Positions 1 to 9,124 are shown, counted from the first letter of the stretch. The stretch: DNA of 64,000 nucleotides from Ramlibacter albus (GCF_014297445.1 NZ_JACORU010000001.1:1240001-1304000); one strand, 5' to 3'. Numbers and translations: made by a program. Notes: generated from the sequence alone by a model not told the origin.

Positions 1-2
1 CG

Positions 3-239
3 CTGCTGCGCCACGCCGTGCGCGATGCCGGCGCCGGCTACAGCGACGCGCGCGCGCGGCTCGAGCAAAGCCTCTCGGCCGCGAAGGACCAGCTCGCCAC
101 GATGGAGCGCGCCGTCGCCGGGCGCGTGCGCGACGCGGGGCGCGCCACCGACACGTACGTGCACGAGCACCCGTGGTCGGCCGTCGGCATCGGCGCCGGC
201 ATCGGCGTGCTGGTCGGGCTGCTCATCGGCCGCAGGTAA
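3..239 (+). CDS. DUF883 family (YqjD/ElaB-like) membrane-anchored protein, 5' truncated
   Basis: The reading frame is open from the left edge, so the gene starts outside the window; the GTG at 18 is probably internal. The visible part is an amphipathic, Ala/Arg/Glu-rich helix (about residues 1-50) with coiled-coil character. It is followed by a His-Pro turn and a C-terminal Gly-rich membrane segment (IGAGIGVLVGLLIG) ending in Arg-Arg. This layout is typical of the ElaB/YgaM/YqjD family, inner-membrane tail-anchored proteins reported to bind stationary-phase ribosomes in E. coli. The next two genes match the yqjE-yqjK order, which supports the call. The exact role in this organism is not shown by the sequence. 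Confidence 0.8.
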   Translation: MLRHAVRDAGAGYSDARARLEQSLSAAKDQLATMERAVAGRVRDAGRATDTYVHEHPWSAVGIGAGIGVLVGLLIGRR

Positions 240-249
240 GGCCTTCGGC

Positions 250-612
250 GTGGACAGCGTGCGGCGTCTGGCCGCCACCGTCCTGCTGCTCGCGCGCCAG
301 CGGCTGGAGCTCGCCGCGCTCGACTTCGAGGAAGAGGTCCTGCGCGCCGGCATCGCGCTGCTGGCGGTGCTCGCGGTTGCGGCGCTTGGCGCGCTGTGCC
401 TCGCCGCGCTCGCGGCGTTCGTCGTCGTGTGGTGGTGGGACACCGCGCGCCTGCAGGCGCTGCTGGGCGTCGCGGCCGTGTTCGGCGGCGCGGCGGCCTG
501 CATCGCCTGGCGTTTGAAGCGCGCGCTCGATGCGAAGCCGCCCTTCCTGCACGGCACGCTGCAGGAGCTTCGCAAGGACGGGGAGCAGCTCGCGCCCCGG
601 GCCGCGCCATGA
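250..612 (+). CDS. Phage holin family / YqjE-like inner membrane protein
   Basis: A protein of 120 residues starting at a GTG. The sequence aggtaagg, overlapping the stop of the preceding gene, could serve as ribosome binding site. Residues 1-35 form a charged amphipathic helix. They are followed by two hydrophobic segments, about residues 36-62 (Ala/Leu/Val-rich, ending in Trp-Trp-Trp) and 71-92, and then a basic C-terminal tail. This matches the YqjE / DUF1469 'putative holin superfamily III' profile, found in proteobacteria next to YqjD-type genes. There is no lysis cassette nearby, so a real holin role is unlikely. It is probably co-transcribed with its neighbours. The ATG-less start is inferred; an earlier start in the same frame would overlap the upstream gene. 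Confidence 0.75.
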   Translation: MDSVRRLAATVLLLARQRLELAALDFEEEVLRAGIALLAVLAVAALGALCLAALAAFVVVWWWDTARLQALLGVAAVFGGAAACIAWRLKRALDAKPPFLHGTLQELRKDGEQLAPRAAP

Positions 613-643
613 AGCGCGCTGCCTCCCACCGGAGCGCGGTGCG

Positions 644-904
644 ATGAGCCGGCTCGCGCTCGTCCAGGCGCGGCGCGATCGGCTGCGCGCCGACATGCAG
701 GCCACGCGCCTTGCGCTCGCGCGCGCGGGCGGCGAGCTCGGCTCGCTCTGGCGCGCCGGGCTGCTGTCGTTTTCGCTCAGCCGCCTCATCGCGGGCGCCG
801 GACGCTGGCGCAAGCTGGCCGTCGCGGCGCTCGCCGCCTTCGCGGTCGTGCGTGCGCTGCGCGGCGGCGAGCGGCAGCAGGCCACGGGCCGCACGCAGAC
901 GTAG
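644..904 (+). CDS. YqjK-like small protein
   Basis: An 86-residue protein. The start ATG is preceded by GGAG (631-634) at a good distance. The N-terminal two thirds is a very basic helix rich in Arg, Leu and Ala. One hydrophobic stretch (about residues 54-68, LAVAALAAFAVV) could associate with the membrane. Third position behind a DUF883 protein and a YqjE-like protein is where E. coli has yqjK, so I call it by synteny. Sequence similarity alone would be weak for so low-complexity a protein. No catalytic motif is visible. Confidence 0.6.
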   Translation: MSRLALVQARRDRLRADMQATRLALARAGGELGSLWRAGLLSFSLSRLIAGAGRWRKLAVAALAAFAVVRALRGGERQQATGRTQT

Positions 905-930
905 CTGCGGCCGGGCGCCGATGCAGCGGC

Positions 931-2307
931 TCAGCGCGCGATGCGCCGCACGGCGATGTAGAGCGGCGCGCGGTTGCGCCACACGAGCAGCGCGACGACG
1001 TCGCGGTCGCGTGCAGCGTCGAGCGCGGCATCGAACGCATCGGGCGTCGTCACGTCCGTGCCGTTGACCGCCGTGATGCGGTCCCCCGGTTCCAGCCCCG
1101 CGAGCAGGCCGGAACCCGCCGCGCGCTCGACGTAGACACCGGCCGGCATCTGCTGCGTGGCCGCCGCGCTCGCGATGCCCAGGCCCAGGCGCCGCTCGGG
1201 CCCCTCGGCCTCGCGTTGCGGCGGGCCGCCGCTCGGCTCCGAACCCGCCATCGTGCGCACCGCCACGACGTGCCGCGACCGGCCGCGCCACACCTGCAGG
1301 CGCACCACGCCGCCCGGCGCCGCCGCGACCGCGTCTTCGAGGGCCGCTTCGTCATCGACGGCCGCGCCGCCCGCGCCGAGCACGACGTCGCCCGGCCGCA
1401 AACCGGAGAGCGCGGCTGCGCTGCCGGCGCGCACATTCGCCACCAGCACACCGTGCGAGTCCGCCAGGCCGAAGGCCTCGGCGAGCGGCGCCGTCAGCGG
1501 CTGCGTGACGATGCCCATCTCGCGCTGCGGGTACCGGCCCTGGCGCAGCGCGGCGGCGACCTTCAGCACGCGGGCGATCGGCACGGCGAACGAGACGCCG
1601 ACGTAGATGCCGGTGTCGGAGTAGATCATCGAGCTCATGCCCACCACGCGCCCCTGCGTGTCGAACAGCGGCCCGCCCGAGCTGCCGGGGTTGAGCGCCA
1701 CGTCGGTCTGGATCAGCGGCGCGGCGTGCACGCCGGGCAGCTGCCGCAGCGGCGCGCTCACCACGCCGGAGGTGACCGTGCGCTCGAAGCCGAAGGGCGA
1801 GCCGAGCGCGGCGAGTGCGTCGCCCGCGCAGAGCTGCACGTCCGCCGCGATGTCCGCGACGGGCAGCCCCGAGACCTGCACCTTCAGCAGCGCGACGTCG
1901 TTGCGCAGGTCGGAGCCGACGACCCGCGCCGGCAGCTGGCGCCCGTCCGCCAGCTCCACGAAAGCCTGCTGCGCGCGGTACACCGCGTGCGCTGTCGAGA
2001 CGATCCATCCGTCCGCGCCGATCACGAAGCCGGAGGAGAAGCTGCGCTCCAGCGCCGGCTCGCGCCCGTCGGCGCCGCCGGGCAGCGGCAGGCCGGACAT
2101 CGCGTACAGCCCCGGCACCTCGTCGTCCGCGCGCGGCGGCCGCAGCACGCGCAGCGTGACGACGGCCGGCGCAAGGCGCGACACCGCTTCGCCGAATTCC
2201 GCCGCGGTGCGTGCGGTTGCGCGCGAGCCGCACTCGTCCGCGAGCGCGGCGGCGGGCGCCGCGGCGAGCAGCAAGGTGGCGAGCAGGAAGGGAAGCATCG
2301 CCTCCAT
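931..2307 (-). CDS. HtrA/DegP-type periplasmic serine protease with two PDZ domains
   Basis: A 458-residue protein with a Sec signal peptide (hydrophobic core about residues 5-22, cleavage near Ala-Asp-Glu). The trypsin-like domain carries the HtrA triad: His107 in STAHAV, Asp137 in RNDVALL and Ser210 in NPGSSGGPL. Two PDZ domains follow, about residues 270-350 and 370-455. The family degrades or refolds misfolded envelope proteins and works as trimers or higher oligomers. It is shorter at the linker than E. coli DegP, nearer to DegS/HhoB in size but with two PDZ domains. A second ATG three codons downstream is also possible. It lies convergent to the yqjK-like gene and divergent from the sensor kinase, so it may be an envelope-stress gene in its own transcription unit. 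Confidence 0.9.
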   Translation of the reverse strand: MEAMLPFLLATLLLAAAPAAALADECGSRATARTAAEFGEAVSRLAPAVVTLRVLRPPRADDEVPGLYAMSGLPLPGGADGREPALERSFSSGFVIGADGWIVSTAHAVYRAQQAFVELADGRQLPARVVGSDLRNDVALLKVQVSGLPVADIAADVQLCAGDALAALGSPFGFERTVTSGVVSAPLRQLPGVHAAPLIQTDVALNPGSSGGPLFDTQGRVVGMSSMIYSDTGIYVGVSFAVPIARVLKVAAALRQGRYPQREMGIVTQPLTAPLAEAFGLADSHGVLVANVRAGSAAALSGLRPGDVVLGAGGAAVDDEAALEDAVAAAPGGVVRLQVWRGRSRHVVAVRTMAGSEPSGGPPQREAEGPERRLGLGIASAAATQQMPAGVYVERAAGSGLLAGLEPGDRITAVNGTDVTTPDAFDAALDAARDRDVVALLVWRNRAPLYIAVRRIAR

Positions 2308-2412
2308 CGTGGCGCGGCGGCACGCGCGTGGGCTTGCGGCCCGTCAAACAGCGCGTGCGCTTGCGAAACGTCAACGACGCGCCGGGGTGGGCGCTCCTAT
2401 GCTTGCGGCGCC

Positions 2413-4542
2413 ATGCAGCCCGACCGCCCGGAACCCGCGCCGCCCGTGCGGCACCTGCTCGCGCGGCTGGCCGCGGTGATGCAGGTGCCCGTGCTCGCTG
2501 CCTGCGTGGCGCTCTTCGTGATCCAGTGGGACAACCAGATGGACCACGCGCGCGAGGAGATGCGCACCACCACGAGCGCGATCGCCGCGAAACTGCGCGA
2601 GCGCTTCGCGGCCATCGAGCGCCGCATGGACAAGCTCGCGGCCGAGGTCCCGCCCGGCGACGACCCGCAGGCGCTGGCCGAGTTCCACGCCAAGGCCAGC
2701 CGCGTCGCGCGCGAGCTGGAGGTGGAGGTGATCGTGCTGGTGCGGCCCGACGGCCAGCAGGTCGTCAACACGCGGGTGCCGTTCGGCTCGCCGCTGCCGC
2801 ATTCGCCCGAGGGGATGCTCAAGGCCGTGCGCACAGGGCGGCCGGCCGTGAGCGACCTGGCCGTCGCGCCGGTCGCGAAGGTCCACGCCGCCGGGCTGAG
2901 CGTGCCCGTGATCCGCGACGGCCACATCGCGTACGGCCTCAACGCCGGCCTGGAGCACACCAACTTCCGCCGGCTGCTGGACACCGTGGCGCTGCCCGAG
3001 GGCTGGTCGGCCTGCATCGCGGACACCCGACGTACGGTCGTCGCGCATCGCGGCGGCGGCCGGGAACGGCCGGTGGGCCAGGCCTACCCGCACGTGCAGC
3101 CCGGCACGGACACCGCCGGCGACCACGGGCCCTTCGATGTGGAGGAGGGCGGCTCGCCGGCCCAGGTGTTCTCCCGCGTGTCGGCGTCCACGGGCTGGTC
3201 CTCGCACGTGACCGTGCCGCACAGCGTGCTGTACGCGCCGCTGCGCCACGCCGCCGCGGAGCTGGCGCTGGCACTGGCGGTGGTCTTCCTGCTGAGCATG
3301 TGGGGCGCGACGCGGGTGGCGCGGCGCATCGCGCAATCCGTCGAGCGGCTGGGCGAGATGGCGCGCAGCTTCCCGGCACCCGCCGGCGTGCACCTGCCGG
3401 CGCGCAGTTTCCGCGAAGCGGACGAAGTGGCCAGCGCGCTGGCCGACTCCGCGTGCAAGCTGGCGGAGTCGGGCGACGCCCTGCGGCGCAGCGAGCAGCG
3501 GCTGCAGACGATCCTGCAGACGGCGAGCAGCGCGATCATCGTCACCGACGAGGCGCACCAGGTGGTGGTGTTCAATGCCGCGGCGGAAGCGATCTTCGGG
3601 CACTGCGCGCAGGACATGCTCGGGCGTTGCGCCTCGGAGTTGTTCGCGCCGCGCACCTGGGCGCGCCTGACGCAGACGTGCCGGGCCGGGCGCGAAGGTG
3701 CCACCGAGAACAAGCCGATCCCCTGCGTGGGCACGCGCGCGGGCGGCGCGCACTTCCCGGCGGAGATGCTGTTCTCCTCCTTCATCGACAGCGACGATTC
3801 CAGCTACTGCACGCTGATCGTGCGGGACGTGACGCAGCGCGTGCGCGACCAGCGCGACCTGCGCGCCGCGCGCGACGAGCTCAGGCGCGTCAACGAGAAC
3901 TTCCAGCGGACGCTGCTCAAGGAGATGGACTCGCAGCTGGCCGCGATCGCGCGCGAGCTGCACGACGCCGTGGCGTCCTCGCTCGCGGGCGTGGCGCTCG
4001 TGGCCGCGGGCGCGAAGGTGGCCACCGTCGACCGCCCGCGCGTGGTCGACATGCTGGAGAAGATCCAGCAGCAGGTGCAGCAGGCGGCGCAGAAGGTGCG
4101 CCAGGTGTCGCGTGGGCTGATGCCGGCCGGCGAGGAGGCAGGCGCGCTGGTGCCGGCGCTGGAGCGGCTCGCCACCGAGATGTCCGCCACGGGCGGCATC
4201 GACGTCAGCTTCCTCTCTCGCGGGATGTTCGGCGACGTGCCCGCGACCACGAGCGGCCACGTGTACCGCATCGCGCAGGAGGCGATCGCCAATGCGCTGC
4301 GCCACGGCGGGGCGACGCGTGTGCGCGTCACGCTCGCGGGCACGGGCGGCGCGTACCGGCTCGTGGTCGCCGACGACGGCATGGGCTGCGACCTCGCGCG
4401 GCAGGCCGGCTCGGCGTCCGGCATCGGCCTGCGCTCGATCCGCGCACGCGCCGCCGCCATCGACGGCAAGGCCGTGCTGCGCGGCGCGCCCGGCCGCGGC
4501 TGCCGCGTCGGCGTCTGCTGGCCGGCGGCGACACGGCCTTGA
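2413..4542 (+). CDS. Membrane sensor histidine kinase, HisKA_3 (NarX/DegS-like) with PAS domain, orphan
   Basis: A 709-residue protein. TM1 lies about residues 22-37 and TM2 about 282-300, enclosing a periplasmic sensor region of roughly 240 residues. A HAMP-like linker, a PAS domain (about 362-480, LQTILQTASSAIIVTDE) and a dimerisation helix with phospho-acceptor His517 in ARELHDAV follow. The C-terminal ATPase domain has an N-box near residue 617 (AQEAIANALRHG) and a G-box DDGMG. This is the HPK7/NarX class, whose partners are normally LuxR-type response regulators. No response regulator is adjacent, so the partner and the signal are unknown. The start is the first ATG giving a cytoplasmic N-terminus before TM1; no clear Shine-Dalgarno precedes it. 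Confidence 0.88.
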   Translation: MQPDRPEPAPPVRHLLARLAAVMQVPVLAACVALFVIQWDNQMDHAREEMRTTTSAIAAKLRERFAAIERRMDKLAAEVPPGDDPQALAEFHAKASRVARELEVEVIVLVRPDGQQVVNTRVPFGSPLPHSPEGMLKAVRTGRPAVSDLAVAPVAKVHAAGLSVPVIRDGHIAYGLNAGLEHTNFRRLLDTVALPEGWSACIADTRRTVVAHRGGGRERPVGQAYPHVQPGTDTAGDHGPFDVEEGGSPAQVFSRVSASTGWSSHVTVPHSVLYAPLRHAAAELALALAVVFLLSMWGATRVARRIAQSVERLGEMARSFPAPAGVHLPARSFREADEVASALADSACKLAESGDALRRSEQRLQTILQTASSAIIVTDEAHQVVVFNAAAEAIFGHCAQDMLGRCASELFAPRTWARLTQTCRAGREGATENKPIPCVGTRAGGAHFPAEMLFSSFIDSDDSSYCTLIVRDVTQRVRDQRDLRAARDELRRVNENFQRTLLKEMDSQLAAIARELHDAVASSLAGVALVAAGAKVATVDRPRVVDMLEKIQQQVQQAAQKVRQVSRGLMPAGEEAGALVPALERLATEMSATGGIDVSFLSRGMFGDVPATTSGHVYRIAQEAIANALRHGGATRVRVTLAGTGGAYRLVVADDGMGCDLARQAGSASGIGLRSIRARAAAIDGKAVLRGAPGRGCRVGVCWPAATRP

Positions 4543-4546
4543 TGCG

Positions 4547-4756
4547 CTAGCAGCCCGGCTGCACGCCGAACTTGCGCAGGATGATCTCCAGCGGGCACCA
4601 CTTCGTCACGGAGCTCTGCAGCAGGTTCGCGCCGACGAACGCCGTGAACGCGAGCCACCACGTGCTCATGAAGAGCGGGCTGCCGGGGACGCCCAGCGCG
4701 AGCGAGACGAGGATGAAAGTGCCCGCGGCCATGCGGACGATCTGCCAGGAAGTCAT
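4547..4756 (-). CDS. DUF2892 (YgaP transmembrane-like) small inner membrane protein
   Basis: A 69-residue protein with two hydrophobic segments (about residues 6-24 and 30-48), a WWLAF motif and a C-terminal KWCPLEIILRKFG stretch. This CP-containing tail is the signature of the DUF2892 family, often found alone or fused to rhodanese domains and often near sulfur or metal stress genes. Its ATG overlaps the TGA of the RND pump gene (ATGA), so it should be translationally coupled as the last gene of the efflux operon. The family function is not established; membrane association is the only firm inference. Confidence 0.8.
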   Translation of the reverse strand: MTSWQIVRMAAGTFILVSLALGVPGSPLFMSTWWLAFTAFVGANLLQSSVTKWCPLEIILRKFGVQPGC

Positions 4757-7700
4757 GCGAGTGCTCCTTCGTCGAGGGGAACCAGTGCGGCGCGGCGCAG
4801 CGCCATGTAGTGCAGCAGCGGGATCACCACCAGCGTGAGCAGCGTGCTCACGAGGATCCCGAAGATGAGCGAGACGGCCAGGCCGTTGAAGATGGGGTCG
4901 TCGAGGATGAAGAAGGCGCCGGCCATCGCGGCCACGCCGGTCAGCAGGATGGGCTGCGCTCGCGCGGTCGCGGAGCGCACCACGGCATCGGCCAGCGGCA
5001 CACCCTGCGCCACCTGCAGGTTGATGAAGTCCACCAGCAGGATCGAGTTGCGCACGATGATGCCGGCCAGCGCGATCATGCCGATCATGCTGGTGGCGGT
5101 GAACTGCGCGCCGAGCAGCGCATGGCCCGGCATCACGCCGATCACGGTCAACGGGATCGGCGCCATGATCACCAGGGGCGTGAGGTACGACGCGAACTGG
5201 CCGACCACCAGCAGGTAGATCAGCACCAGCCCCACGGCATACGCCGCACCCATGTCGCGGAAGGTCTCGTACGTCACCTGCCACTCGCCGTCCCACTTGA
5301 TCGCGTACTCGCGGTACGCGTCTGAGGGCTGGCGGATGAAGTACTCGGCCAGGCCGCCACCGTTCGGCGCCTTGAGCTTCGCAAGCTCCTCGCGCATGGC
5401 GAACATGCCGTACAGCGGGCTGTCCACGGCCCCGGCCATGTTGCCCACCACGTAGCTCACCGGCAGCAGGTCCTTGTGGTACGCCGGCTGCTCGCGCAGC
5501 GTGTCGCTCACGGTGACGAGCTCGCGCACCGGTACGAGCCGGCCGCTCGCGCCGCGCACCGCCAGCTGCAGCAGCGCGTCGATGTCGCCATGGGCCTCGG
5601 CGGGCAACTGCAGCACGGCCGCCGCCGGGTACTTGCTTTCGTCGCGCAGGTACGCCGCCGCTTCGCCGGCGAGGCCGGCACGCAGGGTCGACACGATGGC
5701 CTGCTGCTGCACGCCGGCCGCCGCGGCCTTGCGCCGGTCCACCAGCAGCAGCTTGCGCGGCGCCGCGGCGATGCTGCTGTCGTCCACGTCGGTGACGCCG
5801 GCCGTCTTCTCGAAGACGTTGCGCACGGCCTTCGCCACGGTGCGGCGGCCTTGCGCGTCGGGCCCGTAGATCTCGGCCACGATCGGCGCCAGCACGGGCG
5901 GGCCCGGCGGCACTTCCACCACCTTCACGTTGGCGCCGTGGCGCGCGGCCACCGCGCGCAGAAGCGGGCGCAGGCGCGTGGCGATGTCGTGGCTCTGCTG
6001 CTGGCGTGCATGCTTGTCGACAAGGTTGACCTGGATGTCGCCCACCTCGCCGCCCGCGCGCAGGTAGTACTGACGCACGAGGCCGTTGAAGTTGATCGGC
6101 GACGCGGTGCCCGCGTACGCCTGGTAATCGGTGACTTCCGGCTGGCGCGCAAGCACGCTGCCCAGTTCGCGCAGCACGGCCGCCGTGCGCTCCACGGGCG
6201 TGCCGGCCGGCATGTCCACCACCACCTGCAGCTCCGACTTGTTGTCGAAGGGCAGCATCTTGAGCACCACGAGGCCGAGCGCCGGCAGCGCCACGGAGAC
6301 CGCGATGGCGGCCGCGACACCCAGCCCCACGAGCCGTCGCCTGCCGGCGCCATGCCGCTCGTCGAGCAGCGGCCGGAACGCGCGCTCGAACAACGGCGCG
6401 AGTTTCGTGGCGAGCGTGGGGGCGTGCCCGTGTACGGGCTTCATCCACAACCGCGCCAGCCACGGCGTGACGACGAACGCGATCGCCAGCGACAGCAGCA
6501 TGCCCATGCTGGCGTTGATCGGGATCGGCGCCATGTACGGGCCCATCAGGCCGCTGACGAAAGCCATCGGCAGCAGCGCCGCGATGACGGTGAAAGTGGC
6601 AAGGATCGTCGGCCCGCCCACCTCGGCCACGGCACCGGGGATCAGCTCGCGCAGCGGCGTGCCCGGGTGCAGGGCCTGGTGGCGATGGATGTTCTCCACG
6701 ACGACGATGGCGTCATCCACCAGGATGCCGATGGAGAAGATCAGCGCGAAGAGCGACACCCGGTTGAGCGTGAAGCCCCAGGCCCACGACGCGAACAGCG
6801 TCGCGGTGAGCGTGAGCACCACGGCCGCGCCCACGATCGCGGCTTCGCGGCGCCCGAGCGTGAAGAACACCAGCGCCACCACCGACGCGGTGGCGAACAG
6901 CAGCTTCTGGATCAGCTTCTGGGCCTTGTCGTTGGCGGTGGCGCCGTAGTTGCGCGTCTGGGCCACACCTACGCCCTGCGGGATGACGGTGTTGCGCAGT
7001 TCGTCCATGCGCTTCGTCACCGCCTCGGCGACGGCGATGGCGTTCTCACCGGGCTTCTTGGTGATGGCGAGCGTCACGGCCGGCGATTCGGCGGCATTCG
7101 AGCCGGTGGTGCCGTGCCACACATACCGTTGCGCGGGCAGCGCGCCGTCGCGCACGTTGGCCACTTCCTGCAAATACACGGGGCGGTTGCCGCGCACGCC
7201 CACCACGAGTTCGGCGATGTCCTTCGCGTCGCGCAGGAACGGCCCGGCCTCCAGCGCCACGGCGTGGTTGCCGCCCAGCAGGTCGCCCACCGGCGCACCC
7301 TGGTTGGCCGATTGCAGCGCCTGGCGCAGGTCGCCGACCGAGATGCCGGTGGCGGCCATGCGCGCCGGGTCCAACTCCACCACGATGCCGCGGCCGGGGC
7401 CGCCGATGGTGGTGACGTCGCGCGTGCCGGGCACGCGCTTGAGTTCCGCTTCGAGGCTATGGGCGACGCGCTCGAGGTCGAAGGAACCCAGCGCGCCGTC
7501 CTTGGCGTGCAGCGTGAGCGCCACGATCGGCACGTCGTCGATGCCCTTGGGCTTGACGATTGGCTCGCCGGTGCCCAGGCCCGCGGGCAGCCAGTCGGCG
7601 TTGGAGTGGATCGTGTCGTAGAGGCGCACCAGTGCCTCGGTGCGCGGCACGCCCACCTTGAATTGCACGGTGACCACGGCCACGCCCGGCCGCGACACGG

Positions 7701-7968
7701 ACACCACATGCTCGGTGCCCTGGATGCGCGACAGCACCTGCTCGGCGGGTGTGGCAACCATCTGCTCCACGTCGGCCACGGCCGCGCCGGGGAACGGGAT
7801 GATGACGTCGGCCATCGTGACGTTGATCTGCGGCTCCTCCTCGCGCGGCGTGACGAGCACCGCGAAAGCGCCCAGCAGCAAGGCCACGAGCGCGAGCAGC
7901 GGCGTGATGGGCGCGGCCTGGAAGAAGGCGGCGATGCGCCCCGAAAAACCGAGTTGCGGTTGCGGCAT
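4753..7968 (-). CDS. RND-family efflux transporter, inner-membrane pump subunit
   Basis: At 1071 residues this is the normal length for AcrB/MdtB-type proton antiporters. TM1 is near residues 20-40. A large periplasmic porter domain follows, then TM2-6 including the conserved GILVDDAIVVVENIHRH motif, in which the two Asp residues carry the proton relay. A second porter domain and TM8-12 near the C-terminus complete the duplicated fold. The protein exports a substrate through a tripartite complex with the adaptor encoded just upstream; no outer-membrane channel gene is nearby, so a shared TolC-like protein is probable. The substrate cannot be read from the sequence; it lacks the Met-rich features of copper pumps. 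It lies second in an operon controlled by the divergent ArsR-type gene. Confidence 0.93.
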   Translation of the reverse strand: MPQPQLGFSGRIAAFFQAAPITPLLALVALLLGAFAVLVTPREEEPQINVTMADVIIPFPGAAVADVEQMVATPAEQVLSRIQGTEHVVSVSRPGVAVVTVQFKVGVPRTEALVRLYDTIHSNADWLPAGLGTGEPIVKPKGIDDVPIVALTLHAKDGALGSFDLERVAHSLEAELKRVPGTRDVTTIGGPGRGIVVELDPARMAATGISVGDLRQALQSANQGAPVGDLLGGNHAVALEAGPFLRDAKDIAELVVGVRGNRPVYLQEVANVRDGALPAQRYVWHGTTGSNAAESPAVTLAITKKPGENAIAVAEAVTKRMDELRNTVIPQGVGVAQTRNYGATANDKAQKLIQKLLFATASVVALVFFTLGRREAAIVGAAVVLTLTATLFASWAWGFTLNRVSLFALIFSIGILVDDAIVVVENIHRHQALHPGTPLRELIPGAVAEVGGPTILATFTVIAALLPMAFVSGLMGPYMAPIPINASMGMLLSLAIAFVVTPWLARLWMKPVHGHAPTLATKLAPLFERAFRPLLDERHGAGRRRLVGLGVAAAIAVSVALPALGLVVLKMLPFDNKSELQVVVDMPAGTPVERTAAVLRELGSVLARQPEVTDYQAYAGTASPINFNGLVRQYYLRAGGEVGDIQVNLVDKHARQQQSHDIATRLRPLLRAVAARHGANVKVVEVPPGPPVLAPIVAEIYGPDAQGRRTVAKAVRNVFEKTAGVTDVDDSSIAAAPRKLLLVDRRKAAAAGVQQQAIVSTLRAGLAGEAAAYLRDESKYPAAAVLQLPAEAHGDIDALLQLAVRGASGRLVPVRELVTVSDTLREQPAYHKDLLPVSYVVGNMAGAVDSPLYGMFAMREELAKLKAPNGGGLAEYFIRQPSDAYREYAIKWDGEWQVTYETFRDMGAAYAVGLVLIYLLVVGQFASYLTPLVIMAPIPLTVIGVMPGHALLGAQFTATSMIGMIALAGIIVRNSILLVDFINLQVAQGVPLADAVVRSATARAQPILLTGVAAMAGAFFILDDPIFNGLAVSLIFGILVSTLLTLVVIPLLHYMALRRAALVPLDEGALA

Positions 7969-7978
7969 CCCGGCCTCC

Positions 7979-9064
7979 TCAGCGCGCGCTCGCGGCGGCC
8001 TGCGGGTCGAGCGCGACGCGCTCGCCGGCCGACAGGCCCGCGAGCACTTCGACGCGGTCGCCTTCCGCGCGGCCGAGCCGCACCTGGCGAAGCAGCGGCT
8101 GGCCCTTGTCCCCGATCACGTACACGGCGGTGAGCTCGGCGCGGCGCACGACGGACTGCACCGGCACGAACACGCGCGCCGACGCGGCGTCGGCTGCCGG
8201 CAGCCACACGCGGGCGAACATGCCGGGTGCGACCGGCGTGCCCTCGGGCAGGTCGAGCCGCAACTCCTGCGTGTGGGTCGCCGCGTCGACGGCGGGAAGC
8301 AGTTGCATGTGCACGGGCACGATGCGGCCGGCGCTGGTGGCAGGCAGATCCACCGCAGGCAGCGCCTGCTTCGGCAGCGACGCCGCCACGCTTTGCGGGA
8401 CCGCGGCGCTCACGCGCATGGCGGCAGGGTCGTGCAAGGTGACGAGCGGCCGGCCGGGCATCGCCATGTCGCCGAGCACGACGGACACCTCCGACACCAC
8501 GCCGGCATAGGGCGCGCGGATCGCATAGAAATCGGCCTGCGTACGCGCGGCGCCGGCCGTGGCGAGCTGCGCCGCCGCTTCGGCCTGCGCGGTCTTGAAC
8601 TGCGCCTCGGCGCGCTCGAACGCGGCCTGGCTGATGAACTTCTGCTGCAGCAGCTGCTGCTGCCGCTCGTACTCGCGCCGGGCCGCGTCGAGCGCCGCGC
8701 CGGCCGCGCGCACCTGCGCCGCACCCGCGGCGGCGGACTGCTCGGCCGCGCGCGCGTCCAGCCGCACCAGCAGCTGCCCGGCCTTGACCGCATCGCCCGC
8801 CTTCACCTCCAGCGCAACCACGGCACCGGCGACTTGTGCAGCCAGCACGGTTTGCCGCACGGCCTGCACCACGCCGTCGTACGCCGCCAGCCCGGGCTGG
8901 GCCGCGGGCCGCACCTGGATGCTCGCGGGCGCGGGGCCGTCGGGCACGGTCTGCGGGCCCGGGCCACGCGAGGCCAGCAGGACCCAGGCGCCCGCGCCCA
9001 CGACGGCTGCCGTGAGCAGCAGCATGCCCGCTGCGCGCAGGTTGAAGGTCGTGCGGGGTGTCAT
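7979..9064 (-). CDS. RND efflux periplasmic adaptor (membrane fusion protein)
   Basis: A 361-residue adaptor. An N-terminal membrane anchor or signal (about residues 12-32, LLLTAAVVGAGAWVLL) is followed by a barrel-sandwich half (VALEVKAGDAVKAGQLL), then a coiled-coil hairpin rich in Gln, Ala and Glu (about 100-165). The second lipoyl half (YAIRAPYAGVVSEV), a beta-barrel and a membrane-proximal domain end the protein. Three in-frame ATGs lie upstream at 9124, 9097 and 9085. The predicted promoter places the mRNA start near 9089, so 9124 and 9097 are excluded, and I prefer 9064 because an AGG-rich leader precedes it. It links the pump to an outer-membrane channel. The pump gene follows after 10 bp. 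Confidence 0.88.
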   Translation of the reverse strand: MTPRTTFNLRAAGMLLLTAAVVGAGAWVLLASRGPGPQTVPDGPAPASIQVRPAAQPGLAAYDGVVQAVRQTVLAAQVAGAVVALEVKAGDAVKAGQLLVRLDARAAEQSAAAGAAQVRAAGAALDAARREYERQQQLLQQKFISQAAFERAEAQFKTAQAEAAAQLATAGAARTQADFYAIRAPYAGVVSEVSVVLGDMAMPGRPLVTLHDPAAMRVSAAVPQSVAASLPKQALPAVDLPATSAGRIVPVHMQLLPAVDAATHTQELRLDLPEGTPVAPGMFARVWLPAADAASARVFVPVQSVVRRAELTAVYVIGDKGQPLLRQVRLGRAEGDRVEVLAGLSAGERVALDPQAAASAR

Positions 9065-9095
9065 CGAAGTGCCTGCCTCATCCATCCTGTCTTGC

Positions 9096-9124
9096 ATTAT
9101 TTGCGTAATCACGTAAATAGTCAA
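9096..9124 (-). promoter_or_regulatory. Sigma70-type promoter of the RND efflux operon
   Basis: On the minus strand a TTGACT -35 box (9124-9119) and an AATAAT -10 box (9101-9096) are separated by exactly 17 bp. Both differ from consensus at one position, which is unusually good for this GC-rich window. The spacer is filled by the palindrome at 9098-9119. Transcription should start near 9089. Confidence 0.65.
9098..9119. promoter_or_regulatory. Palindromic operator between efflux and ArsR genes
   Basis: An imperfect inverted repeat with arms TATTTGCGT and ACGTAAATA (8 of 9 positions pair) around a central AATC. It sits between the -35 and -10 of the leftward efflux promoter and overlaps the -35 of the rightward promoter. 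One bound dimer could therefore repress both directions. AT-rich 9-4-9 palindromes are usual for ArsR/SmtB repressors, and the divergent gene is one, so autoregulation is the simplest reading. Confidence 0.65.

Noticed and set aside
250..612. Phage holin as evidence of a prophage
   Set aside because: The family name is historical; the YqjD-YqjE-YqjK context and absence of phage genes argue for a host envelope protein.
5476..8133. An 885-codon open frame on the plus strand, and several others of 300-900 codons opposite to or out of frame with known genes
   Set aside because: It lies antisense to the RND pump and has His/Arg/Gly-rich low-complexity composition with no domain. It is a by-product of high GC in the true gene, as are the frames at 1216-2400, 2371-4305 and 34053-36788.
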